The notes below the pieces were generated by a model. That model did no database searches, was not told the origin of the DNA, and worked only from the letters and a program-made list of their open reading frames with translations. Positions 25,230-33,124 of a stretch of DNA of 64,000 nucleotides are shown here, piece by piece; positions within the stretch are counted from its first letter, which is position 1, and the number at the start of each line of letters is the position of its first letter. The DNA is from Streptomyces coelicoflavus (GTDB taxonomy: Bacteria > Actinomycetota > Actinomycetes > Streptomycetales > Streptomycetaceae): contig NZ_BEWB01000015.1 of assembly GCF_003112555.1 (NCBI RefSeq), positions 124,001 through 188,000 on the forward strand, read 5' to 3'. Both the position numbers and the translations under genes were made by a program.

Positions 25230-25704
25230 GGTTTCCCTCCCCGTACCACGACGGCTGAACCCGGTTTCCGAGCCGGTGTGCGAATCGGCACCCGAGGTTC
25301 GTCGATATTGCGCCACTCGGGGGCCGATGTCCTCGCCGCACGACGTATGCACGAGGCGCACCGGATCCGGCCACGACACCGCCCTCGGAAATCGTCGAGG
25401 GGTCTTCGAGCCGTCGTGTTGCGTCGTCGCGCCGGGTTTTCCCGGCGCGTCCCTGACGTGCGACTGACCGTGCGACCGACTGTGCGACCGACCGTCGCGG
25501 AGGAATTCCGTCGATCGCCTTTCGGGGTGGTCCCCTTGCGCCCGAAAGAACGGCAAGGGCCCCTGTGGAACGGCTCCGGGCGTCCGGGAGGAACGCTGGA
25601 GCCGTACTCGCGCGCGCCACGGCCGTGGTCCACGCGGGTACGGGCGCGAGTGCGGGTTCTGGCGCGAGTGCGGGTACGCGCGCCGGTGCGGGAGGTACGG
25701 CGCG
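25230..25704. other. Gene-free region between the two SARP genes
   Basis: A 475-bp region holding the promoter of the downstream SARP gene. It contains three tandem 12-bp units (GTGCGAC(C/T)GAC(C/T)) at 25458-25493 and GCGCGAGTGCGGG repeats around 25645-25690. Neither stretch is open for a convincing gene. Confidence 0.5.
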
Positions 25705-26535
25705 TCAGCCCACCGGGGCGGCCACGGCCCGGCCGGTGGCGTCCCCGCCGCGGGCCGCGACGGCCTCCGGGGCGGCCGTCAGGATGGAGCGCTGAAGCCG
25801 GCTGATCATCGCCGAGGGCTCCAGGCCCAGCTCGCGTACGAGGGTGGTGCGCAGCCGCTGGTAGACGCTGAGGGCCTCGCCCCGCCGGCCGGATCGGTGC
25901 AGGGCCACCATGAACTGGCCGTGCAGGCTCTCGTGCATCTGGTGCCGGTTGACGAGCACGGTCAGCTCGGACAGCAGCTCGCGGTGGCGGCCGAGCCGCA
26001 GATCGGCCTCGATGCGCTGGTCCAGCGCGCACAGCCGCGCCTCCTCCAGGCGCTTGACCTCGAGGCCGATACGGCTGCCCGCGGTCACGTCGGCGAGCGC
26101 GGAGCCCGTCCACAGCGTCAGCGCCTCCCGCAGCCGCCGGGCGGCGCCGGTGAAGTCCTCGGCGTCCATGGCCCGGTAGCCCGCCCCGGCCTGCTGCTCG
26201 AACTCACGGAAGTCGATCCGGCCGCCGCGGGTGTCCAGGCGGTAACCCCCGGGGAGGGTGACCAGGAGGTCCTTGGCGGTGACGCCCTCCTCCCCCGCCT
26301 TGGCCAGCGCCTCGCCGATCAGCTCTCGCAGCTGGAGCACGTACGTCTGAAGGGTGGTGCGTGCGCTGCGCGGCGGCTCGTCGTCCCACAGCTCCTCGAT
26401 CAGGGAAGAGACCTGGACCACTCGGTCGGCGTGCAGAGCGAGCAGGGCCAGCACCTGCCGCGGCTTCGGAGCCGTCGGCGTGATCGAGATGCCGTGCTCG
26501 CGGACTGACAGCGCGCCCAGAACTTCGATGTCCAC
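25705..26535 (-). CDS. SARP-family transcriptional activator (ARE-controlled, AlpV-like position)
   Basis: A 276-residue SARP: winged helix DNA-binding domain (VLGALSVREHG, LIEELWDDEPPRSARTTLQTYVLQLRELIG) followed by the activation domain. The GTG at 26535 is preceded by AAGGGGGA at a suitable distance. Two ARE-like operators lie 108 and about 325 bp upstream. This is the arrangement of the alp-cluster pathway activator, whose gene is repressed by the butyrolactone receptor until signal accumulates. It likely activates the polyketide and tailoring operons. Confidence 0.92.
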   Translation of the reverse strand: MDIEVLGALSVREHGISITPTAPKPRQVLALLALHADRVVQVSSLIEELWDDEPPRSARTTLQTYVLQLRELIGEALAKAGEEGVTAKDLLVTLPGGYRLDTRGGRIDFREFEQQAGAGYRAMDAEDFTGAARRLREALTLWTGSALADVTAGSRIGLEVKRLEEARLCALDQRIEADLRLGRHRELLSELTVLVNRHQMHESLHGQFMVALHRSGRRGEALSVYQRLRTTLVRELGLEPSAMISRLQRSILTAAPEAVAARGGDATGRAVAAPVG

Positions 26536-26642
26536 TGTCTTTTCCCCCTTGTGTCCATGCCGGGTTGCATACGGATCCAGGCCGTGAGGGCCGCCGCTGG
26601 TGCGCCGGGACGGCGCTCGACGACTCCGGCTAGAACACGATT

Positions 26643-26668
26643 AAAAAAACAGCACAGTCGGTTTGTCA
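26643..26668. promoter_or_regulatory. ARE-like operator in the SARP promoter
   Basis: An AT-rich 26-bp site reading AAAAAAACAGCACAGT then CGGTTTGTCA. It shares AAAAAAAC(A/C)GCACAGT with the reverse complement of the site at 32374-32396, and resembles the known ScbR operator of S. coelicolor. It lies about 108 bp before the SARP start, in the expected promoter. Confidence 0.7.
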
Positions 26669-26858
26669 ATGGGAAGGACGCGTGTCGACCCGCACGAGTC
26701 GCTTCTTCCTGGGTTTTTTGGTCGCCCTGGAGGGCCAACAGCCCCGATTCAAGGGCAGTTTGGATCATCGGCGAGGCCGAGCAGGCTGCACGGCGGGTGC
26801 CGTCACGGCACCCGCCCCGATGGTCCACCTGAAGACAAAAGGGATAATTAGCAGCCTT

Positions 26859-26878
26859 AACAAACCACGCGGTCTGTT
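26859..26878. promoter_or_regulatory. ARE-like palindrome overlapping the TetR stop codon
   Basis: AACAAACC, four bases, GGTCTGTT: an inverted repeat with seven of eight arm positions matching. It overlaps the stop codon of the leftward TetR gene and lies about 325 bp upstream of the SARP start, so it is most likely a distal operator of the SARP promoter. Confidence 0.72.
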
Positions 26879-27503
26879 ATGGTCGTACGTGGGGCCGGCT
26901 CCCGGCCGCCACCAGGTCGCCGAGGACGGAGGGATCGGCCAGCCGGGGCAGCAGCAGCCGCCAGAACCTGGTGATCGTGCGATGGGAGAGCCATTCCGGG
27001 TCCTGCGGGCCCAGCACCTCGAATCCGGTGGTCGCGGCCACCACGGACGTCGCCGCGTCCTCGGGCTTGACCTGGTTGAGCACGCCTTCGCCGGCGGCGC
27101 GCTTCAGCGCCCCCTCGACCCACCGGTGCCACTGCTGGTACAGCCCCGGCCCGCCCTCGCGGACCTGGTCCCGGCTCAGCTCGAACCCGGCCCGCAGCAC
27201 CACGTCCGCGGTGAGCCGGCGGGCCAGTTCGTGCGAGGTGTTCACCAGCAGCTGGAGGGCGTTGGCGGCCTCCTCCTCATGGACCGTGACGATGTGCGCC
27301 AGCCGCTCCGCCGCGGCCTCCTCCACCGAGTCGGCCAGGGCCGCCTTGCTGGCGAAGTGGAAGTGGAGCGCCCCGTTGCTCACTCCGGCCAGCGAGCTGA
27401 TCGCCGTGAGGGAGGCCACGCTGAAGCCGTCCCGGTCGAAGACCGTGGCGGCCGATTTGATCAGCGCCTCGCGGGTGCGCAGCGCTCGCTCCTGTTTGAC
27501 CAT
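26877..27503 (-). CDS. TetR-family butyrolactone receptor or pseudo-receptor
   Basis: A 208-residue TetR protein of the ArpA/ScbR group. The helix-turn-helix is at about 28-52 (LTAISSLAGVSNGALHFHF), and the C-terminal ligand domain has YQQWHRWVEGAL. It begins at the ATG at 27503, 13 bp after the carboxylase gene, so they are probably cotranscribed. Compared with the receptor at 32456-33124 its ligand domain is more divergent, which fits the pseudo-receptor class (ScbR2/JadR2/AlpW) that responds to antibiotics rather than butyrolactones. That class assignment is inference. Confidence 0.85.
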   Translation of the reverse strand: MVKQERALRTREALIKSAATVFDRDGFSVASLTAISSLAGVSNGALHFHFASKAALADSVEEAAAERLAHIVTVHEEEAANALQLLVNTSHELARRLTADVVLRAGFELSRDQVREGGPGLYQQWHRWVEGALKRAAGEGVLNQVKPEDAATSVVAATTGFEVLGPQDPEWLSHRTITRFWRLLLPRLADPSVLGDLVAAGSRPHVRP

Positions 27504-27516
27504 TCAAAGTGCTCCA

Positions 27517-29109
27517 TTATTGCGGCGGGTTGCCGTGCTTGCGGGAGGGCAGGTCGGCGTGCTTGGTGCGGAGCATCGCGAGGGAGCGGATGAGCACCTC
27601 GCGGGTCTCCGCGGGGTCGATGACGTCGTCGACCAGGCCGCGTTCGGCCGCGTAGTAGGGGTGCATCAGCTCGGACCTGTACTCCTTGACCATGCGCGCC
27701 CGCATGGCCTCCGGGTCCTCGGCCTCCGCGATCTGCCGGCGGAAGATGACGCCCGCGGCACCCTCGGCGCCCATGACGGCGATCTCGTTGGTCGGCCAGG
27801 CGTAGGTGAGGTCGGCGCCGATGGACTGGCTGTCCATGACGATGTAGGCGCCGCCGTACGCCTTGCGCAGGATGAGCGAGATGCGCGGCACGGTCGCGTT
27901 GCAGTAGGCGTACAGCAGTTTGGCTCCGTGGCGGATGATGCCGCCGTGCTCCTGGTCCACACCCGGCAAGAACCCCGGTACGTCCAGGAGCGTCACGATC
28001 GGAATGCTGAAGGCGTCGCACATCTGGACAAACCGGGCGGCCTTCTCGCTGGCCTCGATGTCCAGGACGCCGGCGAGCACCTGCGGCTGGTTGGCGACGA
28101 TGCCGACGACCTGGCCGTCGAGGCGGGCCAGGGCGCAGACGATGTTGCGGGCCCAGCGCTCGTGGACCTCGAGGTACTCGCCGTCGTCGACCAGCTCCTC
28201 GATCACCCTGGCCATGTCGTAGGGACGGTTGCCGTCCGCCGGGACCAGGTCGAGGAGCACCTCGGAGCGCCGGGTCTGCGGATCGGCGCACGGGACGCGG
28301 GGCGGGAACTCCCGGTTGTTCTGCGGGAGGAGGGAGAGGAGGTAGCGGACCTCGGCGAGGCAGGTCTCCTCGTCGTCGTAGGCGAAGTGGCTCACGCCGG
28401 AGGTCTCGGCGTGGACGTCGGCGCCGCCCAGGCCGTTCTGGGTGATCTCCTCGCCGGTGACGGCCTTGACGACGTCCGGGCCGGTGATGAACATCTGCGA
28501 GGTGTCGCGGACCATGAACACGAAGTCGGTCAGGGCGGGGCTGTAGGCCGCGCCGCCCGCGCACGGGCCGAGCATCACGCTGATCTGCGGGATGACCCCG
28601 GACGCCCTCGTGTTGCGCTGGAAGATGCCGCCATAGCCGGCGAGCGCGGAGACGCCCTCCTGGATCCGGGCACCGGCACCGTCGTTCAGCGAGACCAGCG
28701 GGGCACCGGCCGCGATGGCCATGTCCATGATCTTGTGGATCTTCGTCGCGTGCGCCTCGCCCAGCGCACCGCCGAAGATCCGGAAGTCGTGCGCGTAGAC
28801 GAAGACCGTACGGCCCTCCACCGTGCCCCAGCCGGTGATGACGCCGTCGGTGTACGGCTTCTTCGCCTCCAGACCGAACCCGCTCGCCCGGTGCCGGCGC
28901 AGCTGCTCGACCTCGCGGAAGGAGTCCGGGTCCAGGAGCAGCTCGATGCGCTCACGTGCCGTCAGCTTGCCCTTGGCGTGCTGCGCCGCCGTCGCCTTCT
29001 CGCTCGGCCCGGCCAGCGCCTGCGCACGGATCCCGTGCAGCTCGGCCACGCATCCGCGGCCGCCCGACAGGTGCGCGGACACCTGAGGAATGTCGTTGAG
29101 GACTGTCAC
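27517..29109 (-). CDS. Acyl-CoA carboxylase, beta (carboxyltransferase) subunit
   Basis: A 530-residue biotin-dependent carboxyltransferase of the AccB/PccB type. Oxyanion-hole segments GPCAGGAAYSPAL and LRKAYGGAYIVM are intact in the N- and C-domains. GTG start at 29109 with GGGAGGAGG five bases upstream. It makes malonyl- or methylmalonyl-CoA with a biotinylated alpha subunit that is not in this window. A cluster-borne copy should raise extender supply during antibiotic production; the ARE-like site 44 bp upstream suggests control by the butyrolactone receptor. Confidence 0.94.
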   Translation of the reverse strand: MTVLNDIPQVSAHLSGGRGCVAELHGIRAQALAGPSEKATAAQHAKGKLTARERIELLLDPDSFREVEQLRRHRASGFGLEAKKPYTDGVITGWGTVEGRTVFVYAHDFRIFGGALGEAHATKIHKIMDMAIAAGAPLVSLNDGAGARIQEGVSALAGYGGIFQRNTRASGVIPQISVMLGPCAGGAAYSPALTDFVFMVRDTSQMFITGPDVVKAVTGEEITQNGLGGADVHAETSGVSHFAYDDEETCLAEVRYLLSLLPQNNREFPPRVPCADPQTRRSEVLLDLVPADGNRPYDMARVIEELVDDGEYLEVHERWARNIVCALARLDGQVVGIVANQPQVLAGVLDIEASEKAARFVQMCDAFSIPIVTLLDVPGFLPGVDQEHGGIIRHGAKLLYAYCNATVPRISLILRKAYGGAYIVMDSQSIGADLTYAWPTNEIAVMGAEGAAGVIFRRQIAEAEDPEAMRARMVKEYRSELMHPYYAAERGLVDDVIDPAETREVLIRSLAMLRTKHADLPSRKHGNPPQ

Positions 29110-29152
29110 GATGCCTCCTCCCTCATGAGCGCGGCCGACAGGGCCCCTCAGG

Positions 29153-29179
29153 TTAACAAACCGTCTATGCGGTTTATAA
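29153..29179. promoter_or_regulatory. ARE-like operator upstream of the carboxylase beta gene
   Basis: TTAACAAACCG, six bases, CGGTTTATAA: a strong inverted repeat of ARE form, ending 44 bp before the carboxylase start and lying between the epsilon and beta subunit genes. Confidence 0.78.
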
Positions 29180-29254
29180 GGGGGGCGTGTGGCACGCGCA
29201 TGAATAAGCCCTGGTAAGTGCTGCCGGGCCGGTGCCCGGTGGGTCCGGTGGGCC

Positions 29255-29464
29255 CTATCGCCAGCAGTGGGGCGAGCGGTAGGCCGCGCCGGACCGGTCC
29301 GCCCGCCGCCACGACGGATGACCGGAGGGCTCCGGAGCCTCGTCCGCCGCCGCCCGCCCGGCCAGTACGGAGCACAGCACCACGGCCAGCGCGGCCAGCT
29401 CGTCCGCGTCGGCCCGACCGCGTTCGATGCGCAACGCGGGCGCCATGGCGCCGGATTCACCCAT
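29255..29464 (-). CDS. Acyl-CoA carboxylase epsilon subunit
   Basis: A 69-residue protein with the epsilon-subunit pattern: an N-terminal strand-helix LRIERGRADADELAALAVVL and a C terminus ending W-R-R...YRSPHCWR. Epsilon subunits join the carboxyltransferase beta subunit to the biotin-carrying alpha subunit in actinomycete acyl-CoA carboxylases. The ATG at 29464 has AAGGAG six bases upstream. It lies just upstream of the beta gene, the reverse of the more usual beta-epsilon order. Confidence 0.88.
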   Translation of the reverse strand: MGESGAMAPALRIERGRADADELAALAVVLCSVLAGRAAADEAPEPSGHPSWRRADRSGAAYRSPHCWR

Positions 29465-29694
29465 GTCGGCTCCTTTCCACCCCGGCCACCGTGCGGCACA
29501 CCGCTACAGGAGGGCCTCAGCACCGCTTGAGGAACGCTGGGGCGGCGGCCGCACGGCGGCGGGGCCGCGCGCCGGCGCTCCGTGAGGCATGAGCTGGAGA
29601 AACACCGGAGCAGGGTCGACCCCGCCGGAACCCACCCGTACGTCCCCACAGGGCGACTCGGAACGTTCCTGGGCGGAGGCTGCAATTCCTCTGG

Positions 29695-29720
29695 AAATCA
29701 AACCGGTTGGTCTTTACTTT
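29695..29720. promoter_or_regulatory. Weak ARE-like site upstream of the AfsA-type gene
   Basis: AAATCAAACCGGTTGGTCTTT, with an AACCGGTT core palindrome and partly matching flanks, ends about 42 bp before the AfsA-type start. It is weaker than the other ARE-like sites. Confidence 0.5.
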
Positions 29721-29761
29721 ATGGGCCTCCGCACCACATCCGATCTCACTCTGGGGGAGCG

Positions 29762-30748
29762 ATGACCGCGAGCACGTTTCGGATGGAAGGTCCGTCGATC
29801 GAGCAGGCGGCGGAAGCCATGACTCAACCCTCCCGGGCGGCACTGCGGCAGGGCCCCGTGTCCACCACCGTCCCCAGGGAGCTGGTGCACCGCGCGGCCG
29901 TCGCCGAGGTCATGCTCACCGACTGGCAGCGACTGGACGACACGCACTTCGCGATGGCCGCGCAGTGGCCGCGGAGCCACAGCTTCTTCACCCCCGTGGG
30001 GGTGCACCACGACCCGCTGATCGCCGCTGAAACGATCCGTCAGGTCGGCGCCCTGCTCGCCCACGCCGAGTTCGGCGTCCCCTTCGGCAACCAGTTCCTG
30101 ATGGAGAACCTCACGCTCACGATGCGTCCCGAGGAGACGCGGATCGACTGGACACCGGCCGCGCTGGACCTCGACGTCACCTGTACGGAGGTCCGCAGGC
30201 GCGGCTGCCGGCTGTCCGGCCTGACGTACGAGACGACGGTCCTGCGCGAGGGGCGGCCCGCCGGGTGGGGTCGGATCTCCTTCACCACCCTCGCCCCGGC
30301 CGTGTACCGGCGGCTGCGTCCCCCGCACGTGTTCGACGCCGGGCACCGGCCGATCCCGCTGACGGCTCCGGTGGCGCCGCAGAGCGTGGGGCGCCTGTCC
30401 CCCTCCGACGTGGTGCTCTCCCCCACGGGAGACCCGGGGCGCTGGCAACTGCGCGTGGACACCCGGCACCCGGTCCTCTTCGACCACCGGGTCGACCACG
30501 TTCCCGGCATGGTCCTGCTCGAGGCCGCCCGCCAGGCGGCGACCGCGGTCCTGGCCAGACCCTCGATCCTGCCGGTCGGCCTCGAGTGCGAGTTCACCAA
30601 GTACGCGGAGCTGGACCAGCCCTGCCTGATCGACGCGGTACGCCTTCCCGCGTCCGGCCCCGACGCCCCGGAGTCGGTCCTGGTCACCGGCCGACAGGAC
30701 GGCCGGCCCGTCTTCAGCACCACCGTGACGGCCGCACCGGAGGCCTGA
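29762..30748 (+). CDS. AfsA/ScbA-type gamma-butyrolactone biosynthesis protein
   Basis: A 328-residue protein with two AfsA hot-dog repeats (about 35-165 and 215-320). Segments VHRAAVAEVMLTDW and the second-copy HPVLFDHRVDHVPGMVLLEAARQA match the family signatures. It condenses a beta-ketoacyl-ACP with dihydroxyacetone phosphate, the first committed step of butyrolactone signal synthesis. The ATG at 29762 has GGGGGAG just upstream. It is followed by a hairpin terminator. Confidence 0.93.
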   Translation: MTASTFRMEGPSIEQAAEAMTQPSRAALRQGPVSTTVPRELVHRAAVAEVMLTDWQRLDDTHFAMAAQWPRSHSFFTPVGVHHDPLIAAETIRQVGALLAHAEFGVPFGNQFLMENLTLTMRPEETRIDWTPAALDLDVTCTEVRRRGCRLSGLTYETTVLREGRPAGWGRISFTTLAPAVYRRLRPPHVFDAGHRPIPLTAPVAPQSVGRLSPSDVVLSPTGDPGRWQLRVDTRHPVLFDHRVDHVPGMVLLEAARQAATAVLARPSILPVGLECEFTKYAELDQPCLIDAVRLPASGPDAPESVLVTGRQDGRPVFSTTVTAAPEA

Positions 30749-30769
30749 CAACCACACGTCCCCGAGTCC

Positions 30770-30822
30770 CCTGAGGCCCGCCCGCGTCGCCCCTTCCCGG
30801 GCGGACCCGGACGGGCCTCAGG
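30770..30822 (+). terminator. Hairpin terminator after the AfsA-type gene
   Basis: Arms CCTGAGGCCCG (30770-30780) and CGGGCCTCAGG (30812-30822) pair perfectly over 11 bp, with further GC pairing possible in the loop. It begins 22 bp after the stop codon. Confidence 0.75.
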
Positions 30823-30889
30823 CATGAGCGCGGGCGCCCCCCCCGGTCGGAGAACCACCGGTGCGGGCAGAGCGGTTGTCAGCGGGCGT

Positions 30890-31290
30890 CGGGTCCTGGA
30901 CCGGGGCCGGGGCCGGGCCCTGGACCGGGCCCTGGACCGAGGCCGGGGCCGAGGCCGGGGCCGGGGCCGGGGCCGGGGCCGGGCGACAGCCCTGGTGCTG
31001 GAGGCGGGACCAGGGCCGGGAGTGGGACTGGGACCCAGACTGGGGCCCTGACTGGGACCCGGGAGTGGGACCCGAGCTGGGGTTGGGGCTGGGTGATGGT
31101 CCCGGGACCGGACCGAGCAACGGGCCGGGCCCGGCACCGGACCAAGCGATGCACGCGGCTATCGGAACTGGACCAGGCGATCCACGCGGACCCGGCGCCG
31201 GACCGAGCAACGCACACGGCTATCGGCGCCGGACCAAACGACGCACACGGCTATCGGAACCGGACCAAACAACGGACCGGAACCGGAACC
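30890..31290. repeat. Low-complexity GC repeats plus a 31-bp tandem array
   Basis: A 680-bp gene-free gap holds first a run of GGGGCCGGGGCC-like units (about 30898-31100) and then a tandem array of about 31-bp units beginning GGACC(A/G)A at 31110, 31139, 31170, 31200, 31231 and 31262. Four units share the core CGGCTATCGG or a near variant. The 31-bp period does not keep a reading frame, so the array is not coding. Confidence 0.85.
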
Positions 31291-31427
31291 GGTCGCGGCA
31301 AGGCCCCGGTCCGCCCGCCCCCCTCGTCACCCCCGGCGAGGGCCCCGGAAAGCCCGCCGGGAGAAGGCCCCCAGGAGAAGGCCCCTGGAAAAGACCCCGG
31401 AACAGCCCGCCGGAAGAAGTCCGCCCC

Positions 31428-32297
31428 CTACCGCTCCCCGGCGGACAACGGCACGGCGCCGAACGCCTCGAGGTGGTCCTCGGCCCACGTCCGGTAGGGC
31501 CGGGCCGCGCGGCCGGTCAGCCGCAGGACCGTGTCCTCGACGCCCGCCTTGGCCCCGGCGTGCTGCCGTTCCGCACTGGCCAGCAGCGCCTCCGCCACGG
31601 CCTCGGGATGCCGCCGGCGCAGCACGGCACGCGCCCGGCGGGGTGACAGCTCCTCGAAGCGCAGCGGACGGCCCAGCAGCCGGCCGAGCTGCGCCGTCTG
31701 CTCGGCCGCGCTGATCGGCTCCGGTCCGGTCAGGGTGTGCACCCGCCCCTCGTGCCCGTCCCCGGTCAGCGCGCACACGGCCGCGGCGGCGACGTCGCGC
31801 GGGTCGACGCACGCGTTGACCGAGGTGCCGTACAACCCCCGTACGACCCGTTCGGCGGCGATGGACGCCGCCCAGGAGAGCGTGTTGGACATGAAGGAGC
31901 GCGGGCGCAGCAGGGTCCAGCGCAGGCCGGAGTCGCGCAGCAGGTCCTCGTTCGCGCGCTGCCAGCGGGTGACGAGGTCGTCCGCCCCGCGGTCGGCCAC
32001 GGCGGCCGCGGACACCTTGACCAGGTGCCCCACCCCCGCCGCGCGCGCCGCACGGACGAAGCGCGCGTCGTCGTCGCCGCCGACCCGGCAGGTGACGACC
32101 AGCGCGCGGTCCACCCCCGCGAGGGCGCGCTCCAGCGAACCCGTGTCGGCGTAGTCGCCGGCCACGACCTCCGTCGCGCGGTCCCGCGGCGCCACCCGCG
32201 AGGGTTCCCGGGCCAGGACGCGCACCGCGAGTCCGGCGGGGAGCATGCGCAGGACCTCCCGTCCGACGGTCCCGGTGGCGCCCGTCACGAGAATCAC
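31428..32297 (-). CDS. NmrA-like NAD(P)-binding reductase
   Basis: A 289-residue atypical short-chain dehydrogenase of the NmrA type: GATGTVG (6-12) for nucleotide binding, VAGDYADTGSLERAL and a C-terminal substrate domain. It starts with the GTG at 32297 with GGGGGAA six bases upstream. It diverges from the butyrolactone-receptor gene across an ARE-like site, and lies near the AfsA-type gene, so a role as reductase in signal biosynthesis is plausible; a tailoring quinone reductase is the alternative. Confidence 0.8.
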   Translation of the reverse strand: MILVTGATGTVGREVLRMLPAGLAVRVLAREPSRVAPRDRATEVVAGDYADTGSLERALAGVDRALVVTCRVGGDDDARFVRAARAAGVGHLVKVSAAAVADRGADDLVTRWQRANEDLLRDSGLRWTLLRPRSFMSNTLSWAASIAAERVVRGLYGTSVNACVDPRDVAAAAVCALTGDGHEGRVHTLTGPEPISAAEQTAQLGRLLGRPLRFEELSPRRARAVLRRRHPEAVAEALLASAERQHAGAKAGVEDTVLRLTGRAARPYRTWAEDHLEAFGAVPLSAGER

Positions 32298-32373
32298 CGA
32301 TCTTCCCCCTTCGCCGAAAGGGCCGGAAGCGGTCTTCGCCTCGTCTTGAGGTCAACCACTGCACCGGCTGTAA

Positions 32374-32396
32374 GATACATACTGTGCGGTTTTTTT
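32374..32396. promoter_or_regulatory. ARE operator in the divergent receptor/reductase promoter
   Basis: GATACATACTGTGCGG followed by seven T. Its reverse complement nearly matches the S. coelicolor ScbR operator and the SARP-promoter site at 26643-26668. It is 60 bp before the receptor start and 77 bp before the reductase start, so one site can control both. Confidence 0.8.
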
Positions 32397-32455
32397 GCGG
32401 GGTCGCCGAAGCCTCCGTCCGCCGAAGCGATCGTCAGGAAGAGGGAGGACCGCAA

Positions 32456-33124
32456 GTGGTGAAGCAGGACCGTGCCGTCCGTACGCGCAAGAACATCCTC
32501 GAAGCGGCGGCCAAGATCTTCGAGGAGCGCGGATACCAGGCCGCCACCATCGCCGAGGTGCTCAACGCCGCAGGCGTGACCAAGGGAGCTCTGTACTTCC
32601 ACTTCGAGTCGAAGGAACAGCTGGCCCAGGGCGTCCTGCACGAACAGGACCAGCGGTTCGTCATCCCCGGCCGCCCCTGCAAGATCCAGGAACTCGCCGA
32701 CGTCGTCCTGCTGCACGCCTACCGCCTGCAGACCGACCCGATGGTGCGCGCGGGCGTGCGGCTGACCATGGACCAGCACGCGGAGGGCCTCGACCGCAGC
32801 GGCCCCTTCCTGCGCTGGAGCGTCGTCGTCCGGGAACTGCTGGACACGGCCCGCAGCCAGGGCGAGCTGCTGCCCCAGGTCGTGCCGTCCGTGACCGCCG
32901 ACGTCGTGGTGGGCACGTTCGCGGGCGTGCAGTCCATGTCCCAGACCGTCAGCGGCTACCAGGACCTCCAGAGCCGGTCCTCCGCACTGCTGCGTCATCT
33001 CTTCCCCAGCATCGCCGTGCCCTCCGTACTGGCCTCGCTGGACCTGTCCGAGTCGCGGGGCGAAGTCGTCTACGACGAGATCCGGAGCCGCTTCGAGCAG
33101 CAGCCGGCGGCCGCCGTCAGCTGA
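32456..33124 (+). CDS. TetR-family gamma-butyrolactone receptor (ArpA/ScbR/AlpZ type)
   Basis: A 222-residue TetR protein starting at the first of two adjacent GTG codons, seven bases after GGGAGG. The recognition helix region is VLNAAGVTKGALYFHF (about 34-50), almost identical to classical receptors. The ligand domain includes DPMVRAGVRLTMDQH and PFLRWSVVVRELL, with the tryptophan typical of the butyrolactone pocket region. It should repress the SARP and signal genes until butyrolactone binds, and probably represses itself through the ARE at 32374. It converges with and overlaps the monooxygenase gene by 8 bp. Confidence 0.9.
   Translation: MVKQDRAVRTRKNILEAAAKIFEERGYQAATIAEVLNAAGVTKGALYFHFESKEQLAQGVLHEQDQRFVIPGRPCKIQELADVVLLHAYRLQTDPMVRAGVRLTMDQHAEGLDRSGPFLRWSVVVRELLDTARSQGELLPQVVPSVTADVVVGTFAGVQSMSQTVSGYQDLQSRSSALLRHLFPSIAVPSVLASLDLSESRGEVVYDEIRSRFEQQPAAAVS

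Noticed and set aside
31110..31290. CRISPR array from 31-bp repeats
   Set aside because: Units abut each other without spacers and no cas gene is present.
30861..31646. Rightward frame rich in Gly, Pro and Trp over the GC repeats
   Set aside because: Composition is dictated by the repeat, it has no ribosome site and it runs into the reductase gene on the other strand.
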